A DNA stretch of 64,000 bases from Agrobacterium salinitolerans (GTDB taxonomy: Bacteria; Pseudomonadota; Alphaproteobacteria; Rhizobiales; Rhizobiaceae): positions 888,316 through 952,315 of the forward strand of contig NZ_MRDH01000006.1 in assembly GCF_002008225.1 (NCBI RefSeq), given 5' to 3'. Positions 8,124 through 15,612 of this stretch are shown here, in pieces; the first letter of the stretch is position 1, and each line of letters starts with the position of its first letter. The position numbers and the translations under genes were made by a program. A model generated the notes under the pieces. That model made no database searches and had not been told where the DNA came from. It saw only the letters and a list, made by a program, of their open reading frames with translations.

Positions 8124-8231
8124 ATGACAGCGACAATCCCCCAGACCGTTTATGACCGCCTCGAAAACGAGTGGCGCCAGATGCGCGAAACCGGCTCCCA
8201 GCCGAAGCCGGCGCAATCTCCGAAGAAATAA
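8124..8231 (+). CDS. 35-residue small protein
   Basis: A short ORF, MTATIPQTVYDRLENEWRQ to a C-terminus rich in Pro and Lys (KPAQSPKK). It has a near-perfect ribosome site, AAGGAGG, nine bases before the ATG, and is followed by a GC hairpin ACGCCCG/CGGGCGT at 8243-8260. Those two signals argue it is expressed. The protein is predicted to be one amphipathic helix with a disordered tail. No function is recognised. It is on the strand opposite to the GTA genes that flank it. Confidence 0.55.
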   Translation: MTATIPQTVYDRLENEWRQMRETGSQPKPAQSPKK

Positions 8232-8242
8232 GACCTGCCAGA

Positions 8243-8260
8243 CGCCCGATTTCGGGCGTT
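8243..8260 (+). terminator. Hairpin after the 35-aa ORF
   Basis: ACGCCCG-ATTT-CGGGCGT, 12 bases after the stop codon. There is no T tract, so terminator efficiency is uncertain; it may stabilise the 3' end. Confidence 0.4.
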
Positions 8261-8276
8261 GACGGCACCCCACTTT

Positions 8277-8420
8277 TCTTCTCCCCGCCGGGGAGAAGAT
8301 GGCCCGAAGGGTCAGATGAGGGGGCAACATCTCCAGATATCTCTACTGTCTCCGCATATATTGACCGTGGCCCCCTCATCCGGCGCTGCGCGCCACCTTC
8401 TCCCCGGCGGGGAGAAGAAA
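8277..8420. repeat. Family A intergenic mosaic repeat, copy 2
   Basis: About 144 bp, the longest family A copy, between the 35-aa ORF and the end of the large-terminase gene. Ends are perfect CTTCTCCCCGCCGGGGAGAAG-type palindromes. Left arm is the GGCCCGAAGGGTCAGATGAG type and right arm the CCGGCGCTGCGCGCCACC type; the spacer has extra sequence that includes CCGCATATATTGACC. Confidence 0.85.
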
Positions 8421-8480
8421 CCGGGGCATCCGCTCGACCGGTAATTGGCTTTCCTTCGCGGGAGCCAATAATCAGCCAAC

Positions 8481-9740
8481 TCACATCCCCCGCACCTTCG
8501 GTTCACTCACCACCATCGTCGTCAGCGCCGTGATCGCCCAGACGAGCGCATCCAGCCTGTCCGGCGAGCGCCCTGACGACAGACCATCCGGTCCGAAATC
8601 CGTCATCTGGTCTTCCAGCTTTTCGAACCGTGCGGCGTGGCTCACCCTGCCCTGCTCGTAAAGCGCCGCAACCGGCTCGGCGCGGGTGAATTTGCCGCGA
8701 CTTGCCCGCACCAGCGTCAGCGGCAGGTTGGCGTCGATGCTCTGCAGCATCGCCCGCACCATCTCGCCGCCCTGATTGACCTCCGCCACCACCCGGTCCG
8801 CCTCGTGGCGACGAAAAGCGGCAACCACGGCGCGGGCCCAGCCGGCCGGCGTTTCGCCTTCCACCGAACAATCCCCAAGCACGTTAAGACGCCCGGACAT
8901 GCCGAGCCCCGCCACGACGATGCCGCAGCAGGAATGTTCACCGACGCCGGCGGGCGGGTCTACCGCCACGACGATGCGCGTGAGCGGCTCATGCGCCGCT
9001 TCGATTATCGCTTCCAGATCGGCGCGTTTCCACAGCGCGCCCTCGCGCTCGTCGATCAGTTCGCCACCGATTTCCTGGCGCCCCAGCCGCGTGCCGCCGT
9101 AACGATCCTGCATGGCCTTGAGAAAACCGGGCGAGAGATTGCGGGCATTCATGGCCGTCGGCATCCGCGCCACCCGTGTCGTGGGATCGGCGAGAAGCTC
9201 CTTCAGCAGCGGAATGGGCCGGGGCGTGGTGGTCACCAGTTGCCGGGGGGCCTCACCCAGACGCAGGCCGAATTGCAGCATGTCCCAGGTTTCCTGCGGA
9301 TATTTCCATTTGCCCAACTCATCCGCCCAGGCCATGTGGAATTGCGGACCACGCAGGCTTTCCGGGTCTTCCGAGGAAAACACCTGCGCCATCGCGCCAT
9401 TCGGCCACAGCAGCCGCCGGCGCGATACCTCGAAGGCGGGGCGATGGCGGCGGGCAATGCGGCAGATGCCGGAAATGCCGTCGATCATCACCTCGCGGGC
9501 GTCGCCCAGCGTCTCGGCAACAAGCGCGATGCGCAAATCCGACTGCTTGCCGGCAGAGGCGACACGATGCACCCATTCCGCCCCGGCCCGCGTCTTGCCG
9601 GAACCGCGCCCGCCGATCAGCAGCCATGTTCGCCAGTCGCCTTCAGGCGGCTGCTGTGGCAGGTTGCCGATGAAACGCCAGTCGCGCAGAAGGTTGAAGA
9701 CCTGCGCTGGCAGATGGGTTCCAGTCGACATATCCATCAT
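8481..9740 (-). CDS. Terminase large subunit (GTA gp2-like)
   Basis: 419 residues: an N-terminal packaging ATPase and C-terminal RNase H-fold nuclease. Walker A is GGRGSGKT (43-50); the Walker B acid pair is in MAWADE (136-141); the nuclease acids are in VAVDPP (about 250), VVAEVNQGGEM and DALVWA (about 400). In GTAs this motor fills heads with host DNA. The ATG overlaps the stop of the small-terminase gene (ATGA at 9737-9740). Unlike Rhodobacter GTA, the portal gene is not next: a repeat, a 35-aa ORF, a lysozyme and a Dabb gene intervene. Confidence 0.93.
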   Translation of the reverse strand: MMDMSTGTHLPAQVFNLLRDWRFIGNLPQQPPEGDWRTWLLIGGRGSGKTRAGAEWVHRVASAGKQSDLRIALVAETLGDAREVMIDGISGICRIARRHRPAFEVSRRRLLWPNGAMAQVFSSEDPESLRGPQFHMAWADELGKWKYPQETWDMLQFGLRLGEAPRQLVTTTPRPIPLLKELLADPTTRVARMPTAMNARNLSPGFLKAMQDRYGGTRLGRQEIGGELIDEREGALWKRADLEAIIEAAHEPLTRIVVAVDPPAGVGEHSCCGIVVAGLGMSGRLNVLGDCSVEGETPAGWARAVVAAFRRHEADRVVAEVNQGGEMVRAMLQSIDANLPLTLVRASRGKFTRAEPVAALYEQGRVSHAARFEKLEDQMTDFGPDGLSSGRSPDRLDALVWAITALTTMVVSEPKVRGM

Positions 9741-10252
9741 CTGTCAGCTTCAGCGGGGGGGCTGCGGGCGGGATCTGCTTCCATCTTCGCGCGGCATTTC
9801 TGTTCAGCCAGTTCGTCGATGCGGTTGAGGAAATGCGCTACCGCCGCCTCATAATCCTGCGTATCGTTTTCATCCTCGCCCATAAGCGCCTGCCGTTCTT
9901 CCGCCAGCACCCGTTGCAGAGCGTCGATCCGCTCCAGTGTGCGGACGATGAGCGACAGCTGATCCGTTGCAACTTTCACATCGGCTCGGGCCTGCTTTCC
10001 CTCCGTGTCGTCGGCGTCAGGCAAAAGGCCCGCCTCGCCCGATTGCCGAAGATTGCGATACAGGCAGACCTGATCCCGCATCTCCTCCGTCAGCTCGTTC
10101 AGCAACTGCCGCAGACTGCCGTTGCGCGCCGCATCTTCGGCGACCAGCCTGTCCGCCCGCGATTTGGTCTCAGGCGCAGCCTCATCCGCATAAGCAGGTC
10201 TGTCCGGCCAGGCTCCGTAGAGCGCGGGGTCGCAATTATCAGCGTTTGTCAT
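9737..10252 (-). CDS. Small terminase-like GTA protein (gp1 position)
   Basis: 171 residues, very acidic and helical: SRADRLVAEDAARNGSLRQL and EEMRDQVCLYRNLRQ, then a long predicted coiled coil (about 90-155; RTLERIDALQRVLAEERQAL). It overlaps the large-terminase start by four bases. Position and helical make-up suggest the GTA small terminase (TerS), which has a degenerate DNA-binding domain in GTAs. I see no clear helix-turn-helix, in line with sequence-nonspecific packaging. The ATG at 10252 is used because upstream codons give low-complexity sequence. Confidence 0.7.
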   Translation of the reverse strand: MTNADNCDPALYGAWPDRPAYADEAAPETKSRADRLVAEDAARNGSLRQLLNELTEEMRDQVCLYRNLRQSGEAGLLPDADDTEGKQARADVKVATDQLSLIVRTLERIDALQRVLAEERQALMGEDENDTQDYEAAVAHFLNRIDELAEQKCRAKMEADPARSPPAEADR

Positions 10253-10588
10253 CGGATTGGCCTGAGAGGGAAATGGAGATGAACATGGGCATGCGATGCG
10301 GTTCATTTGCGGGTGGTGCCTCCGCACAGCCCTCATTTCTGTGACAAGCACAGGACTGAGGGAAGAGAGCAGAGCCTTGTACTCGAAAATCCAGCGCTCT
10401 GATATTTCTGAACCAACCGCGACCCAGCCGCAAATCTCCGACTGTAGCCAAACACTACCAAATCACCGTCACGCTGTAAAGGATTATTTTCCTATTTTTG
10501 TGATTCTTATCCTTCCCGCAGGATTTGCACCGTCGTCCGTCACATATTACACTCAGCACCACGCGGTGAGTACAAGGGGCGAGAGAAG
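10253..10588. promoter_or_regulatory. Divergent intergenic region: GTA operon / alpha-beta hydrolase
   Basis: 336 bp between two divergent genes; it should hold the promoter of the GTA head operon and that of the hydrolase. It contains a short palindromic repeat (10330-10362) and an AT-rich stretch near 10480-10510 (GGATTATTTTCCTATTTTTG). No GTA-activator consensus is known to me to test against. Confidence 0.45.
10330..10362. repeat. Short palindromic repeat (CCTCATTCCTGTGACAAGCA type)
   Basis: CCCTCA...CTGTG-ACAAG-CACAG...TGAGGG: nested inverted repeats of about 33 bp. A close relative lies at 13654-13684 and a looser one at 32373-32400. Confidence 0.6.
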
Positions 10589-12253
10589 TTGGTAAAACAA
10601 TGGGTTGAGCGGTTGTTCGCAGGTCTTTCGGCAACCGGCATCGTCTTTGGCACTATTCTGTTCTGCGCTTCGCTTACTCCCTCGCTCCTGCCGCGCACCT
10701 GGCTGATGCAGGGCGTGCTGTGCGGTTTCTCCTTCGCCATCGGTTATCTGATCGGTGTCGCCCTGCATGCCGTCTGGACCTATCTGGAACTGCCCGAACC
10801 CTCGCGCCACAATGTCCGTGGCATTCGTTTTCTCATCGCGCTTGCCGCCGCCATCACGGCCATCACGTTTTTATGGCAGGCGAAGGACTGGCAGAATTCC
10901 ATCCGCGTTTTGATGGAGCTCGATCCGCTGCCGAGCGCCCACCCGACGAAGACGGGCGGCCTTGCGATGCTGGTCGCCGCCATTCTCATCGGCGCCGGTC
11001 GGCTGTTCCAGCTTATCCGCCGGTTCTTTGCGGCGCGCAGCCGCCATTTCCTGCCGCGCCGCCTTGCCAATGTTCTCGGCATCGCAGCGGCGATCATCCT
11101 CTCATGGATGCTGCTCAATGGGCTGATCTTCGATATCGGCCTCAGATTTGCCGATTCCTCGCTGAAACAGGTGGATGCGCTGATCGAACCGGATGTGCCG
11201 CGCCCGTCAGACGCGCTCAAGACAGGCAGCAGCGCCTCGCTGATGACATGGGAATCGCTTGGCCGTCGCGGGCGTGAATTCGTCGCCGAAGGCCCGGCGG
11301 CTACCGAGATATCCGCCTTCACCCATCGTCCGGCAAAAGAGCCGCTCCGGGTCTATGCGGGCCTCAATTCGGCTTCGACGCCGGAAGAAAGAGCAGCCTT
11401 GGCGCTGGAGGAGCTGAAACGGGTCGGCGGCTTCGAGCGCAAGGTGCTTCTGGTGGTCATTCCCACCGGCACCGGCTGGATCGACCCGGAAGCACTCGAT
11501 ACGGTCGAATATCTGCATGATGGCGATATCGCCAGCGTCGCCGTGCAATATTCCTATCTCTCCAGCTGGATCGCGCTGCTGACCGAACCGGATTACGGTG
11601 TCGAGACGGCGCGCGCTTTGTTCGAGGCCGTCTACGGTTACTGGACGACGTTGCCGAAGGAAACGCGACCGAAGCTCTACCTGCATGGCCTGAGCCTCGG
11701 TTCTCTCAATTCGCAGAAATCCTCCGATCTCTACGATGTGCTCTCCGATCCCTTCCAGGGCGCATTGTGGAGCGGGCCGCCCTTTTCCAGCCCCACCTGG
11801 CGCATGGCGACCAATGGCCGGGTGAAAGGCACGCCGGAATGGCTGCCGCGCTTCCGCGACTCTTCCGTCATCCGCTTCGCCAACCAATATACGACAGCCC
11901 ATATGCCCGACGCGAAATGGGGGCCGATGCGGATCGTCTATCTGCAATATGCCAGCGACCCCATCACCTTCTTCGAGGCCGCCTCGCTTTACCGGCGGCC
12001 GCAATGGATGGTGCATCACGGGCCTGACGTTTCCACGTCCTTCCGCTGGTTCCCGGTCGTCACCCTGCTGCAGCTCGGTCTCGATGTTGCCGCCGCGACC
12101 ACGGCGCCGATGGGTTATGGCCATGTCTATGCGCCGGAACATTATATCGACGCGTGGATGGAAGTGACCCAGCCGCAGGGATGGAATGCGGACGATATCC
12201 AGCGGCTGAAGATGTTCTTCAAGGCCCGCCGCGGCTCCACCGATCCGGCGTGA
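10589..12253 (+). CDS. Membrane-anchored alpha/beta hydrolase (Abhydrolase_9 family)
   Basis: 554 residues. The N-terminal third has about five membrane segments (12-30, 40-62, 82-97, 125-143, 163-185). The C-terminal two thirds is a serine hydrolase domain of the DUF2319 type: PTGTGWIDPEAL at the start of the domain, YLHGLSLGS as the nucleophile elbow (GxSxG), and LQYASDPITFF with a late GYGHVYAPEHYIDAW that would hold Asp and His. Substrate unknown; lipid or ester turnover at the membrane is likely from the architecture. The start is TTG at 10589 behind GGGGCGAGAG. It ends 23 bases from the convergent NmrA gene. Confidence 0.85.
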   Translation: MVKQWVERLFAGLSATGIVFGTILFCASLTPSLLPRTWLMQGVLCGFSFAIGYLIGVALHAVWTYLELPEPSRHNVRGIRFLIALAAAITAITFLWQAKDWQNSIRVLMELDPLPSAHPTKTGGLAMLVAAILIGAGRLFQLIRRFFAARSRHFLPRRLANVLGIAAAIILSWMLLNGLIFDIGLRFADSSLKQVDALIEPDVPRPSDALKTGSSASLMTWESLGRRGREFVAEGPAATEISAFTHRPAKEPLRVYAGLNSASTPEERAALALEELKRVGGFERKVLLVVIPTGTGWIDPEALDTVEYLHDGDIASVAVQYSYLSSWIALLTEPDYGVETARALFEAVYGYWTTLPKETRPKLYLHGLSLGSLNSQKSSDLYDVLSDPFQGALWSGPPFSSPTWRMATNGRVKGTPEWLPRFRDSSVIRFANQYTTAHMPDAKWGPMRIVYLQYASDPITFFEAASLYRRPQWMVHHGPDVSTSFRWFPVVTLLQLGLDVAAATTAPMGYGHVYAPEHYIDAWMEVTQPQGWNADDIQRLKMFFKARRGSTDPA

Positions 12254-12276
12254 GCGCGGCGGGCTTGCCTGGAGCC

Positions 12277-13116
12277 TCAACCCTTCAGCCGGTCCAGATT
12301 GTCGATGATATAGGTCTCGAGTGAACGCGGCGCATGGCCTGTCAGCGTTTCGACATCGCCGGTCACCAGTGCTGTCCAGCCTTCGCGCACGGGATAAAAG
12401 ATCGAAGCGAGGAACGAGGCGTAGTCCTGCGGCACGCCCGCACCGGTGAGAATGCCGATGAAAACCTCATCCGAAACGGCGGCGTAGGACACCGGCTTGC
12501 CGATCGCCTGCGATATCAGCGCGGCCGCTTCGCCGTAACCCAGGGCTTTCGGACCCGTCAGGTTGAAAGCCTTGCCGTTAACGGCGTCAGAAGTCAGGGC
12601 GGCGGCAGCGCTGTCGGCGATATCGCGCACATCGATGAAACTCGACTTGCCCTCACCGGCCGGCACGGCGATCTGGCCGTGGTCGATGCCGGCTTTCCAA
12701 TAGCTGTGGAAATTATCGGCAAACCAGTTGGGGCGCAGGATGACGTAAGGCGTGCCCGAAGCGATGATCTTCAACTCGATCTGGCGATAGGGAATGGAAT
12801 CGTCGGCATCGACGCCAAGGACGCTGAGGAACACGATCTTCACCTTGCGGCGCGCCGCCTCCTCGACCACGGGCGTCAGCGCGTCGATAGCGTCCAGACG
12901 CCCACCGGAAAGAAGCAGGAATAGTCTGTCAACGCCGTCGAAGGCGTCCGCATAAGTCGAGGCGTCGGTATAATCGAAGCGCACCCCTTCCGCGCCGTCC
13001 GCCGCCTTGCCGCTGCGCGAGGCGGCCTTCACGCTTTCGCCCCTGGAAAGCAGCGCTTTCACCAGCGGCGTGCCGATGGTGCCGGTGGAACCGATTACGA
13101 GTATCTTGCCTGTCAT
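12277..13116 (-). CDS. NmrA-type NAD(P)-binding oxidoreductase
   Basis: 279 residues of the NmrA/atypical SDR family, like the quinone reductase QorB/YtfG. The nucleotide site is VIGSTGTIGTPL (6-17); VILRPNWFADNF (about 126-137) is the typical central motif, and VRDIADSAAAAL follows. It lacks the SDR Tyr-x-x-x-Lys in usual form, as NmrA proteins do. It is divergent from an HxlR regulator across 115 bp, the same arrangement as qorB/qorR-type redox-sensing pairs, so repression by that regulator in response to electrophile or quinone stress is likely. Confidence 0.85.
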   Translation of the reverse strand: MTGKILVIGSTGTIGTPLVKALLSRGESVKAASRSGKAADGAEGVRFDYTDASTYADAFDGVDRLFLLLSGGRLDAIDALTPVVEEAARRKVKIVFLSVLGVDADDSIPYRQIELKIIASGTPYVILRPNWFADNFHSYWKAGIDHGQIAVPAGEGKSSFIDVRDIADSAAAALTSDAVNGKAFNLTGPKALGYGEAAALISQAIGKPVSYAAVSDEVFIGILTGAGVPQDYASFLASIFYPVREGWTALVTGDVETLTGHAPRSLETYIIDNLDRLKG

Positions 13117-13231
13117 CTCAAATCTCCTTAGTATCTAATGGAAACCATGTTTCGAAAACACAGGTACTGCGTTTGCGAAATCATGAAAAGAGAGCACTTT
13201 TCGGTTATCTGGTATCCTCGCGGAAACCGGG

Positions 13232-13627
13232 ATGGCCCTGAAACGATGGAACAAACCCATGGAACGTATCTATGACGTCTATGAAGACCGCTGCCCCACC
13301 CGCATGGTGCTGGACAGGATTGCCGACAAATGGGCGCTGCTGATCCTTGACCGGCTGCGGGTGGAAGCGGTGCGCTTCAACCTGCTGCGGCGGGAGATCA
13401 AGGGCATTTCGCAAAAGGTCCTGTCGCAGACGCTCAAGAAGCTCGAGCGCGACGGGCTGATTTCGAGGCAGGTGTTTCCGACCGTGCCGGTGACGGTCGA
13501 ATATTCGCTGACGCCGCTGGGGCGGACGCTGACCGACACGGTGGCGGCGCTTGCCCACTGGGCGGAGGGGAATATCGACGCTGTGATGGCGGCGCAGAGG
13601 GCATACGATGAACGGGCGGTGGTTTAA
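13232..13627 (+). CDS. HxlR-family winged-helix regulator
   Basis: 131 residues. CPTRMVLDRIADKWALLIL is the signature opening of HxlR/MarR-like proteins, with a Cys (about residue 21 from MAL) at the redox-sensing position known from QorR and HypR. ISQKVLSQTLKKLERDGLI is the recognition helix region and VEYSLTPLGRTL the wing. It is divergent from the NmrA reductase and probably represses it and itself via sites in 13117-13231. Start at 13232 is uncertain; ATG 13259 (MERIYDVYED) is the alternative. Confidence 0.87.
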   Translation: MALKRWNKPMERIYDVYEDRCPTRMVLDRIADKWALLILDRLRVEAVRFNLLRREIKGISQKVLSQTLKKLERDGLISRQVFPTVPVTVEYSLTPLGRTLTDTVAALAHWAEGNIDAVMAAQRAYDERAVV

Positions 13628-13653
13628 ATCGAGGCGCGGCATACCCATGCGCC

Positions 13654-13684
13654 CCTCATTCCTGTGACAAGCAATGGGATGAGG
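13654..13684. repeat. Short palindromic repeat, second copy
   Basis: CCTCATTCC-TGTGACAAGCAAT-GGGATGAGG, about 31 bp, a relative of the element at 10330-10362 that shares TGTGACAAGCA. It lies between the convergent HxlR and Lrp genes and could serve as their shared terminator region. Confidence 0.6.
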
Positions 13685-13742
13685 AGGAAGAGAGCGTCCG
13701 CAATAACAGTCAGCGCTGCACCCACTGCACTCCCCAAAATCC

Positions 13743-14174
13743 CTACCGCGAAATCCGCGTCGACAGAATGATCGACGACAGCGTGCGCTCCACGCCGTCA
13801 AGCGCGCCGATGCGGTCGATCAATTGGTCTAGATCGAGGATCGAAGGTGCGGCCAGAATGGCGATGAGGTCAAAAGTGCCGCTCACCGAATGCAGCGTCG
13901 TCACCTCCTTGATGGCGGCAAGGGCCGCCGTGACGCCGGGCAAGGCCTTGGGGGCGATGGTGATCAGCACATGGGCGCGCACCAGCCCGGAAAGATAGCT
14001 TTCCGAAAGCCTGAGGCCATAACCCGCAATCACCCCGTCCGCTTCCAGTCGCTCGATACGGGCCTGTACCGTGGTGCGCGAAAGGCCGAGTTTGCGCGCC
14101 AGCTCCGCCACCGGCATGCGGGCATTTTCGGAAAGCAGGGCGAGCAGCGCCCGATCCTTGTCGGTAATTGTCAT
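13743..14174 (-). CDS. Lrp/AsnC-family regulator
   Basis: 143 residues. Helix-turn-helix: ENARMPVAELARKLGLSRTT followed by VQARIERLEADGVI; then an effector-binding RAM domain with HVLITIAP, VTTLHSVSGTFDLIAIL and a C-terminal VERTLSSIILSTRI. It is divergent from the saccharopine/lysine dehydrogenase gene over 144 bp, so it most likely senses lysine or a related amino acid and controls that gene. Start at 14174 (MTITDKDR); an upstream GTG/TTG-type extension to 14207 is less likely. Confidence 0.9.
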   Translation of the reverse strand: MTITDKDRALLALLSENARMPVAELARKLGLSRTTVQARIERLEADGVIAGYGLRLSESYLSGLVRAHVLITIAPKALPGVTAALAAIKEVTTLHSVSGTFDLIAILAAPSILDLDQLIDRIGALDGVERTLSSIILSTRISR

Positions 14175-14318
14175 AATGACCAATCCTGTCGTCTTATTGC
14201 CTAACATTAACCTGCTATCCGCACATAGTGAAGCTGCGAATCGTCAATAAAAACTGGCATTCTGTCTTGGAAGCGTATCTGCGCTGACACATTTGCATTC
14301 ACTGCGGGGAACAAAAAC

Positions 14319-15419
14319 ATGAAAAACATTGTCGTCATCGGCGCGGGCAATATCGGTTCGGCAATCGCCTGGATGCTGGCCGCATCAGGCGATTATCGCA
14401 TCACCGTCGCCGATCGTTCAGCCGATCAGCTGGCCAATGTGCCGGCGCATGAAGGGGTCGACACCGAGATCGTCGACATCACCGACCGTCCCGCTCTGGA
14501 AGCACTGCTGAAAGGCAAATTCGCCGTGCTTTCCGCCGCCCCCTTCCACTTGACGGCGGGTATTGCCGAAGCGGCCGTTGCCGTCGGCACGCATTATCTC
14601 GATCTTACCGAAGACGTGGAATCCACCCGCAGGGTCAAGGCGCTGGCGGAAACCGCCGAAACGGCGCTCATTCCGCAATGCGGACTCGCCCCCGGCTTCA
14701 TCTCCATCGTCGCTGCCGATCTCGCCGCCAAGTTCGACAAGCTGGACAGCGTGCGCATGCGCGTCGGCGCTCTGCCGCAATATCCGTCCAATGCGCTCAA
14801 TTACAACCTCACCTGGAGCACGGACGGGCTGATCAACGAATATATCGAGCCCTGCGAAGCGATCGTTGAAGGCCGCCTTACAGCCGTTCCGGCTCTGGAA
14901 GAACGTGAGGAATTTTCGCTGGACGGCGTTACCTACGAGGCCTTCAACACCTCAGGTGGGCTTGGCACGCTCTGCGCCACGCTGGAAGGCAAGGTGCGGA
15001 CGATGAATTACCGCACCATCCGTTATCCCGGCCATGTGGCGATCATGAAGGCGCTTCTGAACGACCTCAACCTGCGCAATCGCCGCGATGTGCTGAAGGA
15101 CCTGTTCGAAAACGCCCTGCCCGGCACCATGCAGGATGTGGTCATCGTCTTCGTCACCGTCTGCGGCACCCGCAACGGCCGCTTCCTGCAGGAAACCTAT
15201 GCCAACAAGGTCTATGCCGGCCCGGTTTCCGGCCGGATGATGAGCGCCATCCAGATCACCACAGCCGCCGGTATCTGCACGGTTCTCGATCTGCTCGCCG
15301 AAGGCGCGCTGCCGCAGAAGGGCTTCGTGCGACAGGAGGAAGTGGCGCTGCCGAAATTCCTCGAAAACCGGTTCGGCCACTATTACGGCGCGCATGAGCC
15401 ACTGGCGCGGGTTGGGTGA
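14319..15419 (+). CDS. Saccharopine dehydrogenase-family enzyme; candidate L-lysine 6-dehydrogenase
   Basis: 366 residues (about 40 kDa). The NAD site is VVIGAGNIGSAIAWML (4-19) followed by an acidic strand end ITVADRS. HYLDLTEDVEST, LIPQCGLAPGFISIVAADLA and YRTIRYPGHV (all cited in short) are conserved in saccharopine reductase/dehydrogenase and in L-lysine 6-dehydrogenase. An L-lysine 6-dehydrogenase has been purified from Agrobacterium, with subunits near 39 kDa as I recall, which fits this length better than typical fungal saccharopine enzymes. The divergent Lrp gene supports amino-acid catabolism. Product choice between the two activities is inference. Confidence 0.78.
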   Translation: MKNIVVIGAGNIGSAIAWMLAASGDYRITVADRSADQLANVPAHEGVDTEIVDITDRPALEALLKGKFAVLSAAPFHLTAGIAEAAVAVGTHYLDLTEDVESTRRVKALAETAETALIPQCGLAPGFISIVAADLAAKFDKLDSVRMRVGALPQYPSNALNYNLTWSTDGLINEYIEPCEAIVEGRLTAVPALEEREEFSLDGVTYEAFNTSGGLGTLCATLEGKVRTMNYRTIRYPGHVAIMKALLNDLNLRNRRDVLKDLFENALPGTMQDVVIVFVTVCGTRNGRFLQETYANKVYAGPVSGRMMSAIQITTAAGICTVLDLLAEGALPQKGFVRQEEVALPKFLENRFGHYYGAHEPLARVG

Positions 15420-15445
15420 CTTGAGGGCACAGCATTGCCGCCGGT

Positions 15446-15567
15446 TTCTTCTCCCCGCCGGGGAGAAGGTGGCCCGAAGGGTCGGATGAGGGGGCGACGC
15501 CAGCGATGGATCGTACCCTTGCCCCCTCATCCCGCTGCCGCGACCTTCTCCCCCTCGGGGAGAAGGC
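15446..15567. repeat. Family A intergenic mosaic repeat, copy 3
   Basis: About 122 bp between convergent genes (lysine dehydrogenase family and SelO). Left arm GGCCCGAAGGGTCGGATGAG, right arm CATCCCGCTGCCGCGACC, so the arms are of different types; right terminal palindrome is CTTCTCCCCCTCGGGGAGAAG. Confidence 0.85.
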
Positions 15568-15612
15568 GAAACAGGCACTCGCTCGCTCCGGCGTTGCGGA
15601 TCAGCGCTACGC

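Noticed and set aside
8259-8444. Small ORFs inside family A repeats (here and in other copies)
   Set aside because: They are translations of the repeat itself, seen in similar form at every copy.
1-10252. Active temperate prophage
   Set aside because: No integrase, repressor, replication genes or att repeats are seen, and the gene order matches GTA head clusters.
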